A stretch of 64,000 nt of DNA from Mya arenaria (Eukaryota; Mollusca; Bivalvia; Myida; Myidae), in contig NC_069125.1 in assembly GCF_026914265.1 (NCBI RefSeq), forward strand, positions 73,843,546-73,907,545. Direction: 5' to 3'. The notes under the pieces were generated by a model that did not search any database, had not been told where the DNA came from, and saw only the letters and a program-made list of their open reading frames with translations. This document shows, piece after piece, positions 10,923-25,000 of this stretch (its first letter is position 1; every line of letters starts with the position of its first letter). The position numbers were made by a program, and so were the translations under genes.

Positions 10923-11066
10923 CTTTACATTATTAAATAAGTTATATATAATGTGCGATCATGTAAATATATACAAAGCGTTAAACTCGGTATAGAACAG
11001 CTAGAAATGTTTAATATAACCTATAACCGTTTTCTTCATTTCAGCGGTATGTTATTCAGAGAGGAA

Positions 11067-11132
11067 CTATTCCAAGACGGACATGAATATGCCGTACATC
11101 TCGTCAGGGACACAATCCTCGTACATGTTAAC
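11067..11132 (-). CDS. Exon 10: C-terminal end and stop
   Basis: The acceptor TTTGTTTCAG precedes 11,132. It reads VNMYEDCVPDEMYGIFMSVL then E and TAG at 11,067-11,069. Phase 0 entry joins LMDD of exon 9 to VNMY, the closing strand of LamG, and a final cysteine. Confidence 0.85.
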   Translation of the reverse strand, partial: VNMYEDCVPDEMYGIFMSVLE

Positions 11133-12926
11133 CTGAAACAAATAATAGATCGTTCATGAGCTGTAAGTGATATACAGATATATAACCTATCTCAGTGGGA
11201 CTTTCTCGTTTTGTGTTATCACACATTGATTACTAGTTTCTTATTTCGTCTGGATTATGATAAATGCAACCAATTGTTAAAGATCTACAACATTTTAAAT
11301 AAGCTCTATAACGTCAATAATTATTGAAAAATGTTGAAAATACGTGAGGAATGATACGAAATGGTATTTAAGGTTTGGATTTACATATTTCGTTTCCAGC
11401 GAGTATCTTGAAGTTGCTAGTTGGTCTTTGTTTATAACAGAGAGAAAAAAACCTTTATCATTTAAATAATTTCCAAAAAAAAACAATGTCGCAAACATAA
11501 AACCTTTGAACGAGTCTCTCTTTAAACAAGTAAAACTAACCGACTCAAAATCTCTATAGAGCTTTAATTTATGCCTATAAATTGTACCATCAACGGAAAC
11601 TTTAATTAATTCTCATTTTCTTATCCCAGCCAGTTTGATTTTGTCATTATGTAAACTCTACTTACATCGTCCATGAGTCCCTTGAAGCCAGAGGACCTAC
11701 TGCAGGAGCCGACACTAATGGGGTAGGGACGGGTCTCGATCCCACCTGCAAAAATAAGGAAACATAGCATACATTACTGAACGCTATATATGACTTCTTC
11801 AGGCAATATTGAAATTTTCTTTGAAACACCAGATTGGGATATTGCAAAACACATCAATGTTGTTAAGAACATCAGTGTTTCAGGCATGCAGCATGGGCCT
11901 GTTGATCAGAACATCAGTGTTTCAGACATGCAACATGGGCCGGTTGTTCAGAACATCAGTGTTTCAGGCATGTAGCATGGGCCGGTTGTTCAGAACATCA
12001 GTGTTTCAGGCATGTAGCATGGGCCGGTTGATCAGAACATTAGTGTTTCAGGCATGCAACATGGGCCGGTCGATCAGAACATCAGTGTTTCAGGCATGCA
12101 ACATGGGCCGGTTGTTCAGAACATCAGTGTTTTAGGCATGCAACATGGGCCGGTTGTTCAGAACATCAGTGTTTCAGGCATGTAGCATGGGCCGGTTGTT
12201 CAGAACATCAGTGTTTCAGGCATGTAGCATGGGCCGGTTGATCAGAACATCAGTGTTTCAGGCATGCAACATGGGCCGGTCGATCAGAACATCAGTGTTT
12301 CAGGCATGCAACATGGGCCGGTTGTTCAGAACATCAGTGTTTTATGCATGTAGCATGGGCCGGTTGTTCAGAACATCAGTTTTTCAGGCATGCAACATGA
12401 GCCGGTTGTTCAGAACATCAGTGTTTCAGGCATGCAGCATGGGCCGGTTGTTCAGAACATCAGTGTTTCAGGCATGCAGCATGGGCCGGTTGATCAGAAC
12501 ATCAGTGTTTCAGGCATGCAACATGGGCCGGTTGTTCAGAACATCAGTGTTTCAGGCATGCAGCATGGGCCGGTTGTTCAGAACATCAGTGTTCCAGACA
12601 TGCAGCATGGGCCGGTTGATCAGAACATCAGTGTTCCAGACATGCAGCATGGGCCGGATGATCAGAACATCAGTGTTCCAGAAATGCAGCATGGGCCGTC
12701 ATTCGGCGGTAGTTTAGCACCTTGTTGGTAGCGGCATCATTGTAAACTTCTAAACGGGATTTTTTCCCATTATTTGCTGATAAATTTAAATCGTTCAAAC
12801 ATAGCTTAAACAGGTTTCAGAAGAACTGCAGATCACAAGTGTGTCAATGAAATTTCAGAGTAGTAAAGTAACAATGGCGTTAGCAATGAAAAAACTCTGG
12901 ACAAACAAATAAATAATAACAAAAGC

Positions 12927-12982
<56 letters not shown>

Positions 12983-12992
12983 GAATGATGAC

Positions 12993-13070
<78 letters not shown>

Positions 13071-16000
13071 TATCAATCATCATAATCATAATCATAATCC
13101 ATATAATAGTAATATTAATAGTAATTATTATGTGAATATGATAAGAATGATATTTATTTAATAAAATAAAGCACCTGCAGCAAACATATTTCTCGGTCGC
13201 CGGTCCACCGCGCCCACAATTCTTTCTCCGTCATATATAACGTCCACTTCTGTCCACGTGTTGTGCTGTAATATAGTATGTAGTGTTTTTATGGTCACAA
13301 AAAAACTGTGGGCGGATAAATGCAGATTTTAATCAGAATTATTGTTTATATGATAAAACAAAGTCAGGCAATGACAGTAATGTAGAAAGACTGCCATGTG
13401 CAAGAAAACACTCTGAACAGATTTTGAAAAAAAAAAATAAAAAAAAATCCCTACCTACCCTACCTGGAAATTTTGGGAAGGTTACCCTAAACAAACAATT
13501 TTTTGTTTTTGCCTTAGAGCTATCAAGTAATGGTGGCAAATGAGCGCCAAGAAGACGGGGACAGAGGCCAATGGCATCAAGGCTAACAAGTTCAGTTACA
13601 AAATATTTTAAACAATTTGACAATACCTGCACTAAACGCTCACCAAGTAAGTGGACAGTGTTGGCGCATTCAGCAATTACATGTGACAATTCTTCTTGAT
13701 AAGTAAAATATTACATTTTACAAAAAAACATGTTATATAAGACAATTGGTTTGCACCAAGAAACGCATTAACAATTGCTTTGAAATAGAGGCAACATAGC
13801 CGCTAACTGCACGCCACGAGGCCACTAACTTTACGCCGATAGACCGCTGGCCGCAAGGTCTAACTTCACGCCGTTAGACTGCTAGGCCACAGACCGCTAA
13901 CTGCACGCCACGAGGCCACTAACTTCACGCCGATAGACCGCTGGCCGCAAGGTCACTAACTTCACGCCGATAGACCGCTGGCCGCAAGGTCACTAACTTC
14001 ACGCCGTTAGACTGCTAGGCCACAGACCGCTAACTGCACGCCACGAGGCCACTAACTTCACGCCGATAGACCGCTGGCCGCAAGGTCACTAACTTCACGC
14101 CGTTAGACTGCTGGCCGCAAGGTCACTAACTACACGGAAAACCGCTAGCCACAAGGCCACTTCACGCCGATAGGCTGCTAGGCCGTCAGACCGCTAACTT
14201 CACACCGCTATGACCCTAGGCCGCCACCGCTAACTTAACGTACATGTTTTTGTATAAGTTAAATTTATAAATATTATATTGGAAGATAATGGGTTTTTTT
14301 AATCAGCTGACATTTAACACAGTGTTTGATATTGCATGTCCAGTTGGAAACAGGAAGTTTTGAAGTTTGCATCGATAACAATTATGCATAGATTGTACAA
14401 AACCAAGCCCTATCTGCATTTTATCTGCATTTGATGTGTGATTAATACGGTGCCTACGTGAATGCTTGCCAAACCAATAAAACTACTTTGATTAAACAAC
14501 ATCCCTCGGCATCGTTTTGTCAATGCAGTTCGGATATCAATAGTCGTAATGCATTTTCTGCGTGAATTATAGTAATAGCTTGTTTGATGGATCGGTTTTG
14601 TTTTTAAAAGTTGAATTTTCCAAAGGCCAGAAGAGTCATTAAATAACACCGCCAGACTTGTTGCATGCTCCGCAGTGGAGGCAACCATACAATATACAAA
14701 AACCTTAAAGTTGCACTCTCACAGATTGAACGTTTGACAACTTTTTTTTTTTTTTGTCTTGGAACGAGCCAATTTTTGCGAAAGTCCATGGAAACTAGCT
14801 TTATAAGACTGCTGACAAAAATTACATCGCAGATGTTTATATTTAAGTTAAAAAAAATGATGTTTAATGCATTTTTCTTAAACCGTTGGTTTAAACATAA
14901 AACATTAATTTTCGAATGGGAATATCAAAATCTACGATCTGATTTTTTGTCAGCAATCTTAAATCATTGGTTAGCAGAAATTTATGCAATTATTTGCTCA
15001 TTCCAAGACTAAAAAAAACGTTGTAAAAATGGAAAATCTGTGAGAGTGCAGCTTTAAATGAATTTATGCAATTATGCCTATAGCATACACACAATTTAAG
15101 AGCAACCAGGTAAACTTAGCAATAATCATAATACGATTTAATTGCATCCAGGTTGCCATTGCAAGAAGGTGTTATGTTAAACAGTCGTGTTTATTTGCAG
15201 TTAAAATGAAAAGCTTTGCGAGTATTTAGTTGTTTTGACAGTGACTTAATTAAGTTTTTAGTAGTAATAGAATCATTTTTTGTAGTTAGTTACTTCTTAA
15301 ATATTGCAGAAAAATAATATTTTTTCCGCGTTTTGAAAGAGTGTCACCTTAATAGTAATGTATTTCACATGTTACATAAATACAGCTTAACCCTTTTATC
15401 AAACAAACACATGTTTTTTTTTAATTAATCAGATGAGCTTTTAGTTTTGAAACAACATATGTCATGCATATATGAAACCCAAAGTAACATGAAACACAAA
15501 TTCTCACATACCAATCATCACCCAGATATCTATGATTATTTGAAATATACGAATATAAACTCGTGCAGTCACAGCCAATGTAAAGAAATTCGATATTTAA
15601 AGTAGTCGTTGATCAATACATTATATAACTAAAGGGGGCGCTTTGCTCGTGAATTTACATCACAAGATGTCTGGCAATAAATAATATAAATCATGGATTG
15701 GAAAGTAAAGAACTCGGGCAATTGTGTCACACTGGTCGACGCTTGCTCACGTTGTAACCACGGTCTGACACGTTACTGTAACCCTGTGTTAAGTGATCGA
15801 AGGCTATGATACGTTATGTCGCGATGTTCAAGGGAGTCAGATGCCATCTGCCCGAGGCAACAAACACATATCTCTCCATCTTGGACATTAACTCGTGGGG
15901 TTCTTGTATTAAGCCAGTGTTAAATATCTCTACCATGTATCTCCAAAAGGCGAAAACTGCACTACCTTTGTCCTAGATATGCGGCCATGTCTTGAACTAG

Positions 16001-19000
16001 ACAGCTGCCCAGTCTTGAACTAGACAGCTGCATAGCCTGAACTAGAAAGATGCCCAGCACCGAACTAGACGCTGCTACCCTGAACTAGACAGCTGCCCAG
16101 CCCTGAACTAGACAGTCTGCCCAGTCCTGAACTAGACAGATGCGCACCCTGAACTAGACAGATGCGCAGCCCTGAACTAGCTAGGCTGCATAGTCCTGGA
16201 CTAGACAGCTGCATAGCCCTGAACTAGACAGATGCCAAGCCCTGAACTAGACAGTCTGCACAGCCCTGAACTAGATAGGCTGCACAGTCCTGGACTAGAT
16301 ATTTGCCCAGCCCTGAACTACACAGATGCCCAGCCCTGGACTAAACAGCTACCCAGCCCTGAACTAGACAGTCTGGCCAGCCCTGGACTAGACAGCTACC
16401 CAGCCCTGAACTAGACAGGATGCTCAACCCTGAACTAAACAGTCTGCCCAACCCTAAACTAAACGGACTGCACAGCCCTGAACTAGACAGGCTGCCCAAG
16501 CCTAAACTAGACAGGCTGCCCAACCCTATACTAAACAGTTGCACATTTCAGAACTAGACAGGTTGCCCAACCCTGAACTTAACAGGCTGCCCAACCCTGA
16601 ACTTAACAGGCGCCCAACCCTGAACTAGACAGCTGCATAGCCCTGAACTAGACGATCTGTACAACCCTGAAATAGACATGCTACCCAACCCTGAACTAGA
16701 CAGCTGTCCAACCCTGAACTAGACAGGCTGCCCAACCATGAACTATACAGGCTGACCAACCCTAAACTAGACAGTTTGCCCAGCCCTGAACTAGACAGAC
16801 TGCCCAAAACTGAACTAGACAGGCTGCCCAACCCTGAACTAGACAGCTGCCCAGTCCTAAACTAGACAGCTGGCCAGACCTGAACTAGACAGTTGTACAG
16901 CCCTGAACTAGACAGCTGCTCAGCCCTGAACTAGACAGGTTGCCCAGCCCTGAACTAGACGGCTAACTAGCCCTGAACCAGACAGCTGCTCAGCCCTGAA
17001 ATAAACAGCTGCTCAGCCCTGAACTAGACAGTTGTACAGCCCTGAAATAGACAGCTGCTCAGCCCTGAACTAGACAGGTTGCCCAGCCCTGAACTAGACA
17101 GCTGTTCAGCCCTGAAATAGACAGCTGCCTAGCCCTGAAATAAACAGCTGCTCAGCCCTGAACTAGACAGGTTACCTAGCCCTGAACTAGACAGCTGCAC
17201 AGCCCTGAAATAGACAGCTGCTCAGCCCTGAACTAGACAGGTTGCCCAGCCATGAACTAGACGGCTAACCAGCCCTGAACTAGACAGAACAGACATACTA
17301 GACTGAACTAGAATCTGTATCTTGCTAACCTAGTGTGCTTACATTGTACATTATTTTAAACTTCTTGGCGACTCCTGTATAGGTGTCGACCTTGAATATG
17401 ACCTCGTGGTACAGCGTGTCGATGGACACCTCAAACGACGGCTGCTGCGTGCTCTTTGTGTCACAGTTGATAGGACGGTTTGGTATCGCGGTTCTGTGCT
17501 GGCTGATAGGAACCGCAGTCTGCAAACAACATAGTTATTTTCCTAAACATTTCATTACACAACTGTCATTTTAATGAGGCCTCACAATATAGGTTCATGC
17601 AGAATTAATCTACATATTATTATTTTTTTTGTAATTTTAAGCAGTATTATCTTTAGCTCATTTGACTTAAATAATCAAATAAAAACAACAACATATGATT
17701 TGTGTGCAGATTTAACTGGGGAATTTGTGGCCACATTATACACATTAATAAAGGCTGATATTTTTTCTATTTTATTATTTTCAACATGAGTAAAACAAAA
17801 TAATGCATTTATCTATATATTTCCATCAACCTATATTGTGCCCCTTACGATGAGTCACCTTCATATTTTGTAATGGGATTGTTACATAACTGTTGCTTAA
17901 ATTGATTGAGTTATAATGGCTACAGCTAACACATTGCTACACAATTGCAAAATTAATTCTGTACCTCACAGCAAAGACCACTGGAAACATGTAGTTGGCG
18001 TAGCGCCACAGGACAAGTCTTCCACTTCCGCTAAACAAGCCTTCGCCTTGAATAGATGTTGTCACGCCTTCCACCCCTATATGTTGTTTCGTATTGGACT
18101 CGTCCCTATCTTGCTATCATTGAATGTCATCGATAGAATAGGCGCGCAACTGCCGGCTGAAAACAGCGGATATTTCAGTTTGGACAACCACGAGTGTCTG
18201 CTGCCGCCGCTTCTATCATGCTAACGTTTCGATGTCGGTAATTGCTGGTAGTGTTAATCAGTAAAATGGTTAAAGTTTTATTATTGATTTTATTAATCAA
18301 ATTAGTATTCAGTGCTCTTAAATTCTATCTAAACCTTTATATATGGGTTCTAAAGTTATATTCTTATGAACATTATTACAATTTACAACATTGCTCCGGG
18401 TTATTAGTTTTGTTAGTAAATAATAATACTATATGTGGTTTCGATACAGAGCATATATTATGCAAGCAGTGCTTTTAGATCTATCCGTATAATTATCATG
18501 TAGTATTTAACAACTAAGATCTATGCAATGGTGAGGTTAATATTAATCAACCAGAAATCAAATATAGATAGGTAAAAACACACAAACAAAGGGACAGCTT
18601 GCTTGAGTATTAGCTTGTTTGGACACGAAGGTCACGTCACACGCATATTTATATTGCTATAAGGACGTTTTCACTTTAATTATACTGTAAGATTAGTGGA
18701 TCGAGTGATTGTTCAGACAAAAAGCTGATGTCCAGTGTTTGAGGATCAAGCGATTGCATAGACAAATTGCTGATATACAGTGTGCGAGATATTGAGTGAT
18801 GTATGATGGCTGCTGTATGGTTGAGATCGAGTGTTTGTATGGACAGATGCCTGAGTCCAGTGTGTGAGAGATCGAGTGTTTGTATGGACAGATGGCTGAT
18901 GTCAGAGTGTGAGAGATCGAGGTTTGTATGGACAGATGACTCATGTCAGTTGGAGACGATTGTTTGTATGGACAGATGGCTGATGTCCAGAGTGTGAGAG

Positions 19001-22000
19001 ATCGAGTGTTTGTATGGACAGATGCTCATGTCCAGAGTTGTGGGAGATCGATTGTTTGTATGGACAGATGGCTGATGTCCAGTGTGAGAGATCAAGTGTT
19101 TATATGGACAGATGGCTGGTGTCCAGAGTGTGGGAGATCGAGTGTTTGTATGGACAGATGGCTGATGTCCTGTTCGGAGCTATTGATGTTTGTATGGACA
19201 GATGACTGATTCAGTTGTGAGAGATCGAGTGTTTGTATGGACAGATGACTGATGTCAAGTGTGTGAGAGATCGAGTGTTTGTATGGACAGATGATGATGT
19301 CTATTGGTTGGGAGATCGAGTGTTTGTATGGACAGATGACTGATGTCCAGTGTGTGAGAGATCGAGTGTGTATGGACAGATGCTGATGTCTCAGTGGGTG
19401 AGATATCGATTTTGTATGGACAGATGGCTGATGTCCAGTGTGAGAGATCGAGTGTTTGTATGGACAGATGGCTGATGTCCATTGGTGAGAGATCGAGTGT
19501 TTATGGACAGATGACTGATTCAGTGCGATATTGTTTAGTATGGACAGATGGCTGATGTCCAGTGTGAGAGATATTGAGTGTATTGCTATGACAGTGGCTG
19601 ATGTCCATTGGTTGGGAGTTCGAGTGTTGTATGGACATATGACTGATGTTCAGTGTGCGATATATTGAGTGTTTGTATGGACAGATGACTGATGTCCAGT
19701 GTGTGAGATAGTGAGTGTTTGTAGGACAGATGCTGATGTCCAGTGTGCGAGATCGAGTGTTTGTATGGACAGATGACTGTCCATTGGTTGGGAGATCGAG
19801 TGTTTGTATGGACAATGCCTGATGTCCAGTGTGAGAGATCGAGTGTTTGTATGGACAGATGGACTGATGTCCAGAGTGTGAGAGTCAGTGTTTGTATGGA
19901 CAGATGGCTGATGTCCAGAGTGTGGGAGATCGAGTGTTTGTATGGACAGATGACTGATGTCCTGTTCGTGAGATCTTGAGTGTTTGTATGGACAGATGAA
20001 TGATGTCCAGTGTGCGAAGATCGAGTTTGTATGGACAAATGACTGATGTCCAGTGTGTGAGAGATCGAGTGTTTTATGGACAGATGGCTGATGTCCAGAG
20101 TGTGAGAGATCAAGTGTTTGTATGGACAGATGAATGATGTCCGTGTGTGAGATCGAGTGTTTGTATGGACAGATGAATGATGTCCGTGTGTGAGAGATCG
20201 AGTGTTTGTATGGACAAATGACTGATGTCCAGTGTGAGAGATCGAGTGTTTGTATGGACAGATGATGATGTCATGGTTGTGGAGATCGAGTGTTTGTATG
20301 GACAGATGACTGATGTCCAGTGGGCGAGATATGATTTTTAGTATGGACAGATGGCTGATGTCCAGTGTGCGAGATATTGATGTGTTTGTATGGACAGATG
20401 GCTGATGTCCAGTGAGTGAGATATGAGTGTTTAGTATGGACAGATAGCTGATGTCCAGTGTGCGAGATATTGAGTGTTTGTATGGTCATATGGCTGATGT
20501 CCATTGGTTGGGAGATCGAGTGTTTGTATGGACAGATTCTGATGTTCAGTGTGCGATATTGAGTGTTTGTATGGACAGATGGCTGATGTTCAGTGTGCGA
20601 TATATTGAGTGTTTGTATGGACAGGTGACTGATGTCCAGTGTGTGCGATATTGAGTGTTTTATGGACAGATTGCTGATGTCCAGTGTGCGAGATATTGAG
20701 TTTGTGATATGGAGTGTCATTGGTTGGGAGATCGAGTTGTATGGACAGATGATGATGTTCAGTGTGCGATATATTGATGTGTGTATGGACAGGTGACTGA
20801 TGTCCAGTGTGTGCGATATTGAGTGTTTGTATGGACAGATTGCTGATGCCAGTGTGCGAGATATTGAGTGTCCATTGGTTGGGAGATCGAGTGTTTGTAT
20901 GGACAGATGACTGATGTTCAGTGTGCGATATATTGAGTGTTTGTATGGACAATGACTGATGTCCATTGTGTGAGATAGTGAGTGTTGGTATGGACAGATG
21001 GCTGATGTCCAGTGTGCGAGATATTGAGTTTTGTATGGACAGATGGCTGATGTCCAGTGTGTAAGATATTGAGTGTTTGTATGGACATATGACTGATGTC
21101 CAGTGTGTGAGAGATCAAGTGTTGTATGGACAGATGACTGATGTCCAGTGTGCGAGATATTGAGTGTTTGTATGGACAGACGACTGATGTCCAGTGGTGG
21201 GAGATCGAGTGTTTGTATGGACAGATGGCTGATGTCCAGTGGTTGGGAGATCGAGTGTTTATCGGACAGATGACTGATGTCCAGTGTGTGAGAGATCGAG
21301 TGGTGTAGGGACAGATGACTGATGTCTATGTTGGAGAGATTGAGTGTTTGTATGGACAGATAGCTGATGTCCCTGTGCAAAATATTGAGTGTTTGTATGG
21401 ACAGATGACTGATGTCCAGTGGTTTGGAGATCGAGTGTTTGTAAGGACAGATGACTGATGTCCAGTTTGTGAGATATCGAGTGCTTGTATGGAACGATGA
21501 CTGATGTCCTGTTGTTGAGAGATCGAGTGCTTGTATGGACAGATGCCTGATGTCCAGTGTGCGAGATATGAGTGTTTGTATGGACATATGGCTGATGTCC
21601 AGTGGTTGTGAGATTGAATGTTTGTATAGACAGATGCTGATGTCCAGTGGTTGGGAGATCGAGTGTTTGTACGGATATATGCTGATGTCCAGTGGTTGGG
21701 AGATATCGAGTGTTTGAATGGACAGATGACTGATGTCCAGTGTGTGAGATATGAGTGTTTGTATGGACATATGACTGGTCCAGTGTGTGGAGTTTGAGTG
21801 TTTGTATGGACAGATGACTGATGTCCAGTGTGTGAAATATTTTGTGTTTGTATGACAGATGACTGATGTCCAGTGTATTGGAGATCGAGTGTTTGTATGG
21901 ACAGATGACTGATGTCCAGTGTGTGAGATATTGAGAGTTTGTATGGACAGATGGCTGAAGTCCGGTGTGTGAGAGATCGAGTGTTTGTATTGACAGATGA

Positions 22001-25000
22001 CTGATGTCCAGTGTGTGAGATATTGAGAGTTTGTATGGACAGATGGCTGAAGTCCGGTGTGTGAGAGATCGAGTGTTTGTATTGACAGATTACTGATGTC
22101 CAGTGTGTGGGAGATTGAGTGTTTGTAGGTACAGATGACTGATGTCCAGTGTGTGAGATATTTTGTGTTTGTATGGACAGATTACTGATGTCCAGTGTAT
22201 TGGAGATCGAGTGTTGTATGGACAGATGACTGATGTCCAGTGTGTGAGATATTGAGAGTTTGTATGGACAGATGGCTGATGTCCAGTGTGTGAGAGATCG
22301 AGTGTTTAAATGGACAGATGACTGATGTCCAGTGTGTGAGAGATCGAGTGTTTGTATGGACAGATGACTGATGTCCAGTGTAAGAGAGATCAAGTGTTTG
22401 TATGGACAGATTACTGATGTCCAGTGTGTGAGATATTGAGAGTTTGTATGGACAGATGACTGATGTCCAGTGTGGGAGATATCGAGAGTTTGTATAGACA
22501 GATGACCGATGTCCAGTGAGTGAGATATTGAGAGTTTGTATGGACAGATGACTGATGTCCAGTGTGGGAGAGATCGAGGGTTTGTATAGACAGATGACCG
22601 ATGTCCAGTGTGTGAGAGATCGAGGGTTTGTATAGACAGATGACCGATGTCCAGTGTGGGAGAGATCGAGGGTTTGTATAGACAAATGACCGATGTCCAG
22701 TGAGTGAGATATTGAGTGTTAGTATGGACAGATGACCGATGTCCTGTATGTGAGAGATCGAGTGTTTGTATGGACAGATGACTGATGTCCAGTGTAAGAG
22801 AGATCAAGTGTTTGTATGGACAGATTACTGATGTCCAGTGTGTGAGATATTGAGAGTTTGTATGGACAGATGACTGATGTCCAGTGTGGGAGATATCGAG
22901 AGTTTGTATAGACAGATGGCCGATGTCCAGTGAGTGAGATATTGAGAGTTTGTATGGACAGATGACTGATGTCCAGTGTGGGAGAGATCGAGGGTTTGTA
23001 TAGACAGATGACCGATGTCCAGTGTGTGAGAGATCGAGGGTTTGTATAGACAGATGACCGATGTCCAGTGTGGGAGAGATCGAGGGTTTGTATAGACAAA
23101 TGACCGATGTCCAGTGAGTGAGATATTGAGTGTTAGTATGGACAGATGACCGATGTCCTGTATGTGAGAGATCGAGTGTTTGTATGGGCAGATGGCTGAT
23201 GTCCAGTGGTTGGGAGATCGAGTGTTTGTATGGACAGATGGCTGATGTCAAGTGTGTGAAATATCGAGTGTTTGTATGGACAGATGACTGATATCCAGTG
23301 TTGGAGTGATCGAGTGTTTGTATAGACCGATGGCTGATATCCAGTTTGTGAGATATCGAGTGTTTGTAAATACACATGGCTGATGGCCGATGTGTGAGAG
23401 ATCGTGTGTTTGTATAGACAAATGACTGCTGAACAGTATAGGGGTGATCAAGTGATTCTATTGGTTGATGACTTGTGTACAGTATGAGAATGATCGAGTG
23501 ATTCTATTGACAGATAGCTAATGTACAGTGTGAGAAAGATCGAGTTATTTTATAGACAGATGGCTGGTGTACAGTGTGAGAGATCGAGTGATTCTACAGA
23601 CAGATGGCTGATGTCAAGTGTGAAAGAGATCGTGTGATTGTGACAAATTGTTGACGGCCAGTGTGAGAGAAATAGAGTAATGCTACAGATATTTAGCTAA
23701 TGTCGAGTGTGAGAGAGATCGAGTGATTGTAAAGACAGATTGCTTATGTCCAGTGCGTGAGAAATTCAGTGATTGTATAGATGCATGACTCATGTCCAGT
23801 GTGACAAAGATCGAGCGATTGTGTAGACAGATGGCGGATGCACAGTATGAGAAGAATCGAGTGAAAGTATAGACAGATAGCTGATGGAGAGTGTGAGAGA
23901 GAGATCGAGTGATTGAATGTACAGATGTCTGATGGAGAGTGTGAGAGATATCGAGTGATTGAATGTACAGATGTCTGATGGAGAGTGTGAGAGATATCGA
24001 GTGATTGAATGTACAGATGTCTGATGGAGAGTGTGAGAGAGATCGAGTGATTGAATGTACAGAAGGCTGATGGAGAGTGTGAGATAGATCGAGTGATTGA
24101 ATGTACAGATGTCTTATGGAGAGTGTAAGAGTGATCAAAGTTGTTCTATTGAAAATCAAAGCTCGTCCTATGTTTCAGGCACTGTTGTTAAAGCAACAAT
24201 AAATGATAGACATGCATGCCAATGTTATTTTGTGCCCAAGGTTTTGCAGTTCGGAACATATTACCTAATTTCTACCAATTACTCTGCCGACGGCTAGGAG
24301 CTAAGGTATATTTAGGCATATTTTTATAGCTGTTTCTTTGAAATGCTATTTTTGTTAGACAAAGATTAGCTTTACCTGCTGCTTTAATCAATTGTTTGTT
24401 ACATGATTGTATGTCTATCCTTCAATACAGGGCATACCACGGCATAGAGAAATTACCTTTGATCTGGTAGACAATATCTACATTTCGCTCTTATTTTCAG
24501 AGGAAAGCAGACCAGACAAGAACCATAGTTGTTATTTTACTTTTCCTTAAATTTGGACCATACGATCTTTGACTGCACATTTACACTGCTTTAGGAAATA
24601 CACTTATAAATAACAAAATATATACAGTATTCTATGGAATTTGGATTTATTGTATTATCAATGTGAATTCATACGACACGAAAACAGCACTTGGGGCGAT
24701 GCAAATGTGAACATATATGTATGTATCAGACGTGAACGTACATCTGCCCAAAGAAATGTAGCAATGCGAGTAAAATGCAAATGTATGTACTAAAATATGC
24801 CTTTAAACAATGAAACCCAATTTACGATAAACATTCTGACCAACCACATAGACTGGGGCAAAGTATTGTGATAATTGTATTGAAATTTTCAATACTGTTT
24901 TCAGGGTGTAGCACCGCAAATTCAACTCAGATATAGTTAGATCTTCTTTTTGACAAGACATGTTTAAAGAATAAATGCGCCGGGGTAACATAATGGGACG

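Noticed and set aside
10953..11159. Plus-strand 68-codon frame over exon 10
   Set aside because: Antisense shadow of the terminal LamG exon.
11790..12731. Plus-strand frames with RTSVFQACSMGRLF repeats
   Set aside because: Same effect from the 42-bp intronic array at 11.87-12.71 kb.
12855..13095. Poly-Ile, poly-Asn, poly-Tyr or poly-Asp frames (also at 41,010-41,369 and 60,380-60,874)
   Set aside because: Trinucleotide microsatellites, not genes.
14665..15012. 115-codon plus-strand frame
   Set aside because: Runs through the foldback MITE; contains a poly-Phe tract from its T-run and no domain.
17916..18224. 102-codon plus-strand frame starting MATANTLLHNCK
   Set aside because: Overlaps antisense to LamG exon 6, which has splice sites and phase agreement.
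20271..23377. Very long minus-strand reading frames (up to 683 codons) with HTGHQSSVHTNT-type repeats
   Set aside because: They are translations of the 46-bp array; the frame survives only where monomers lack stops, and competing frames of similar quality exist. The array lies in an intron.
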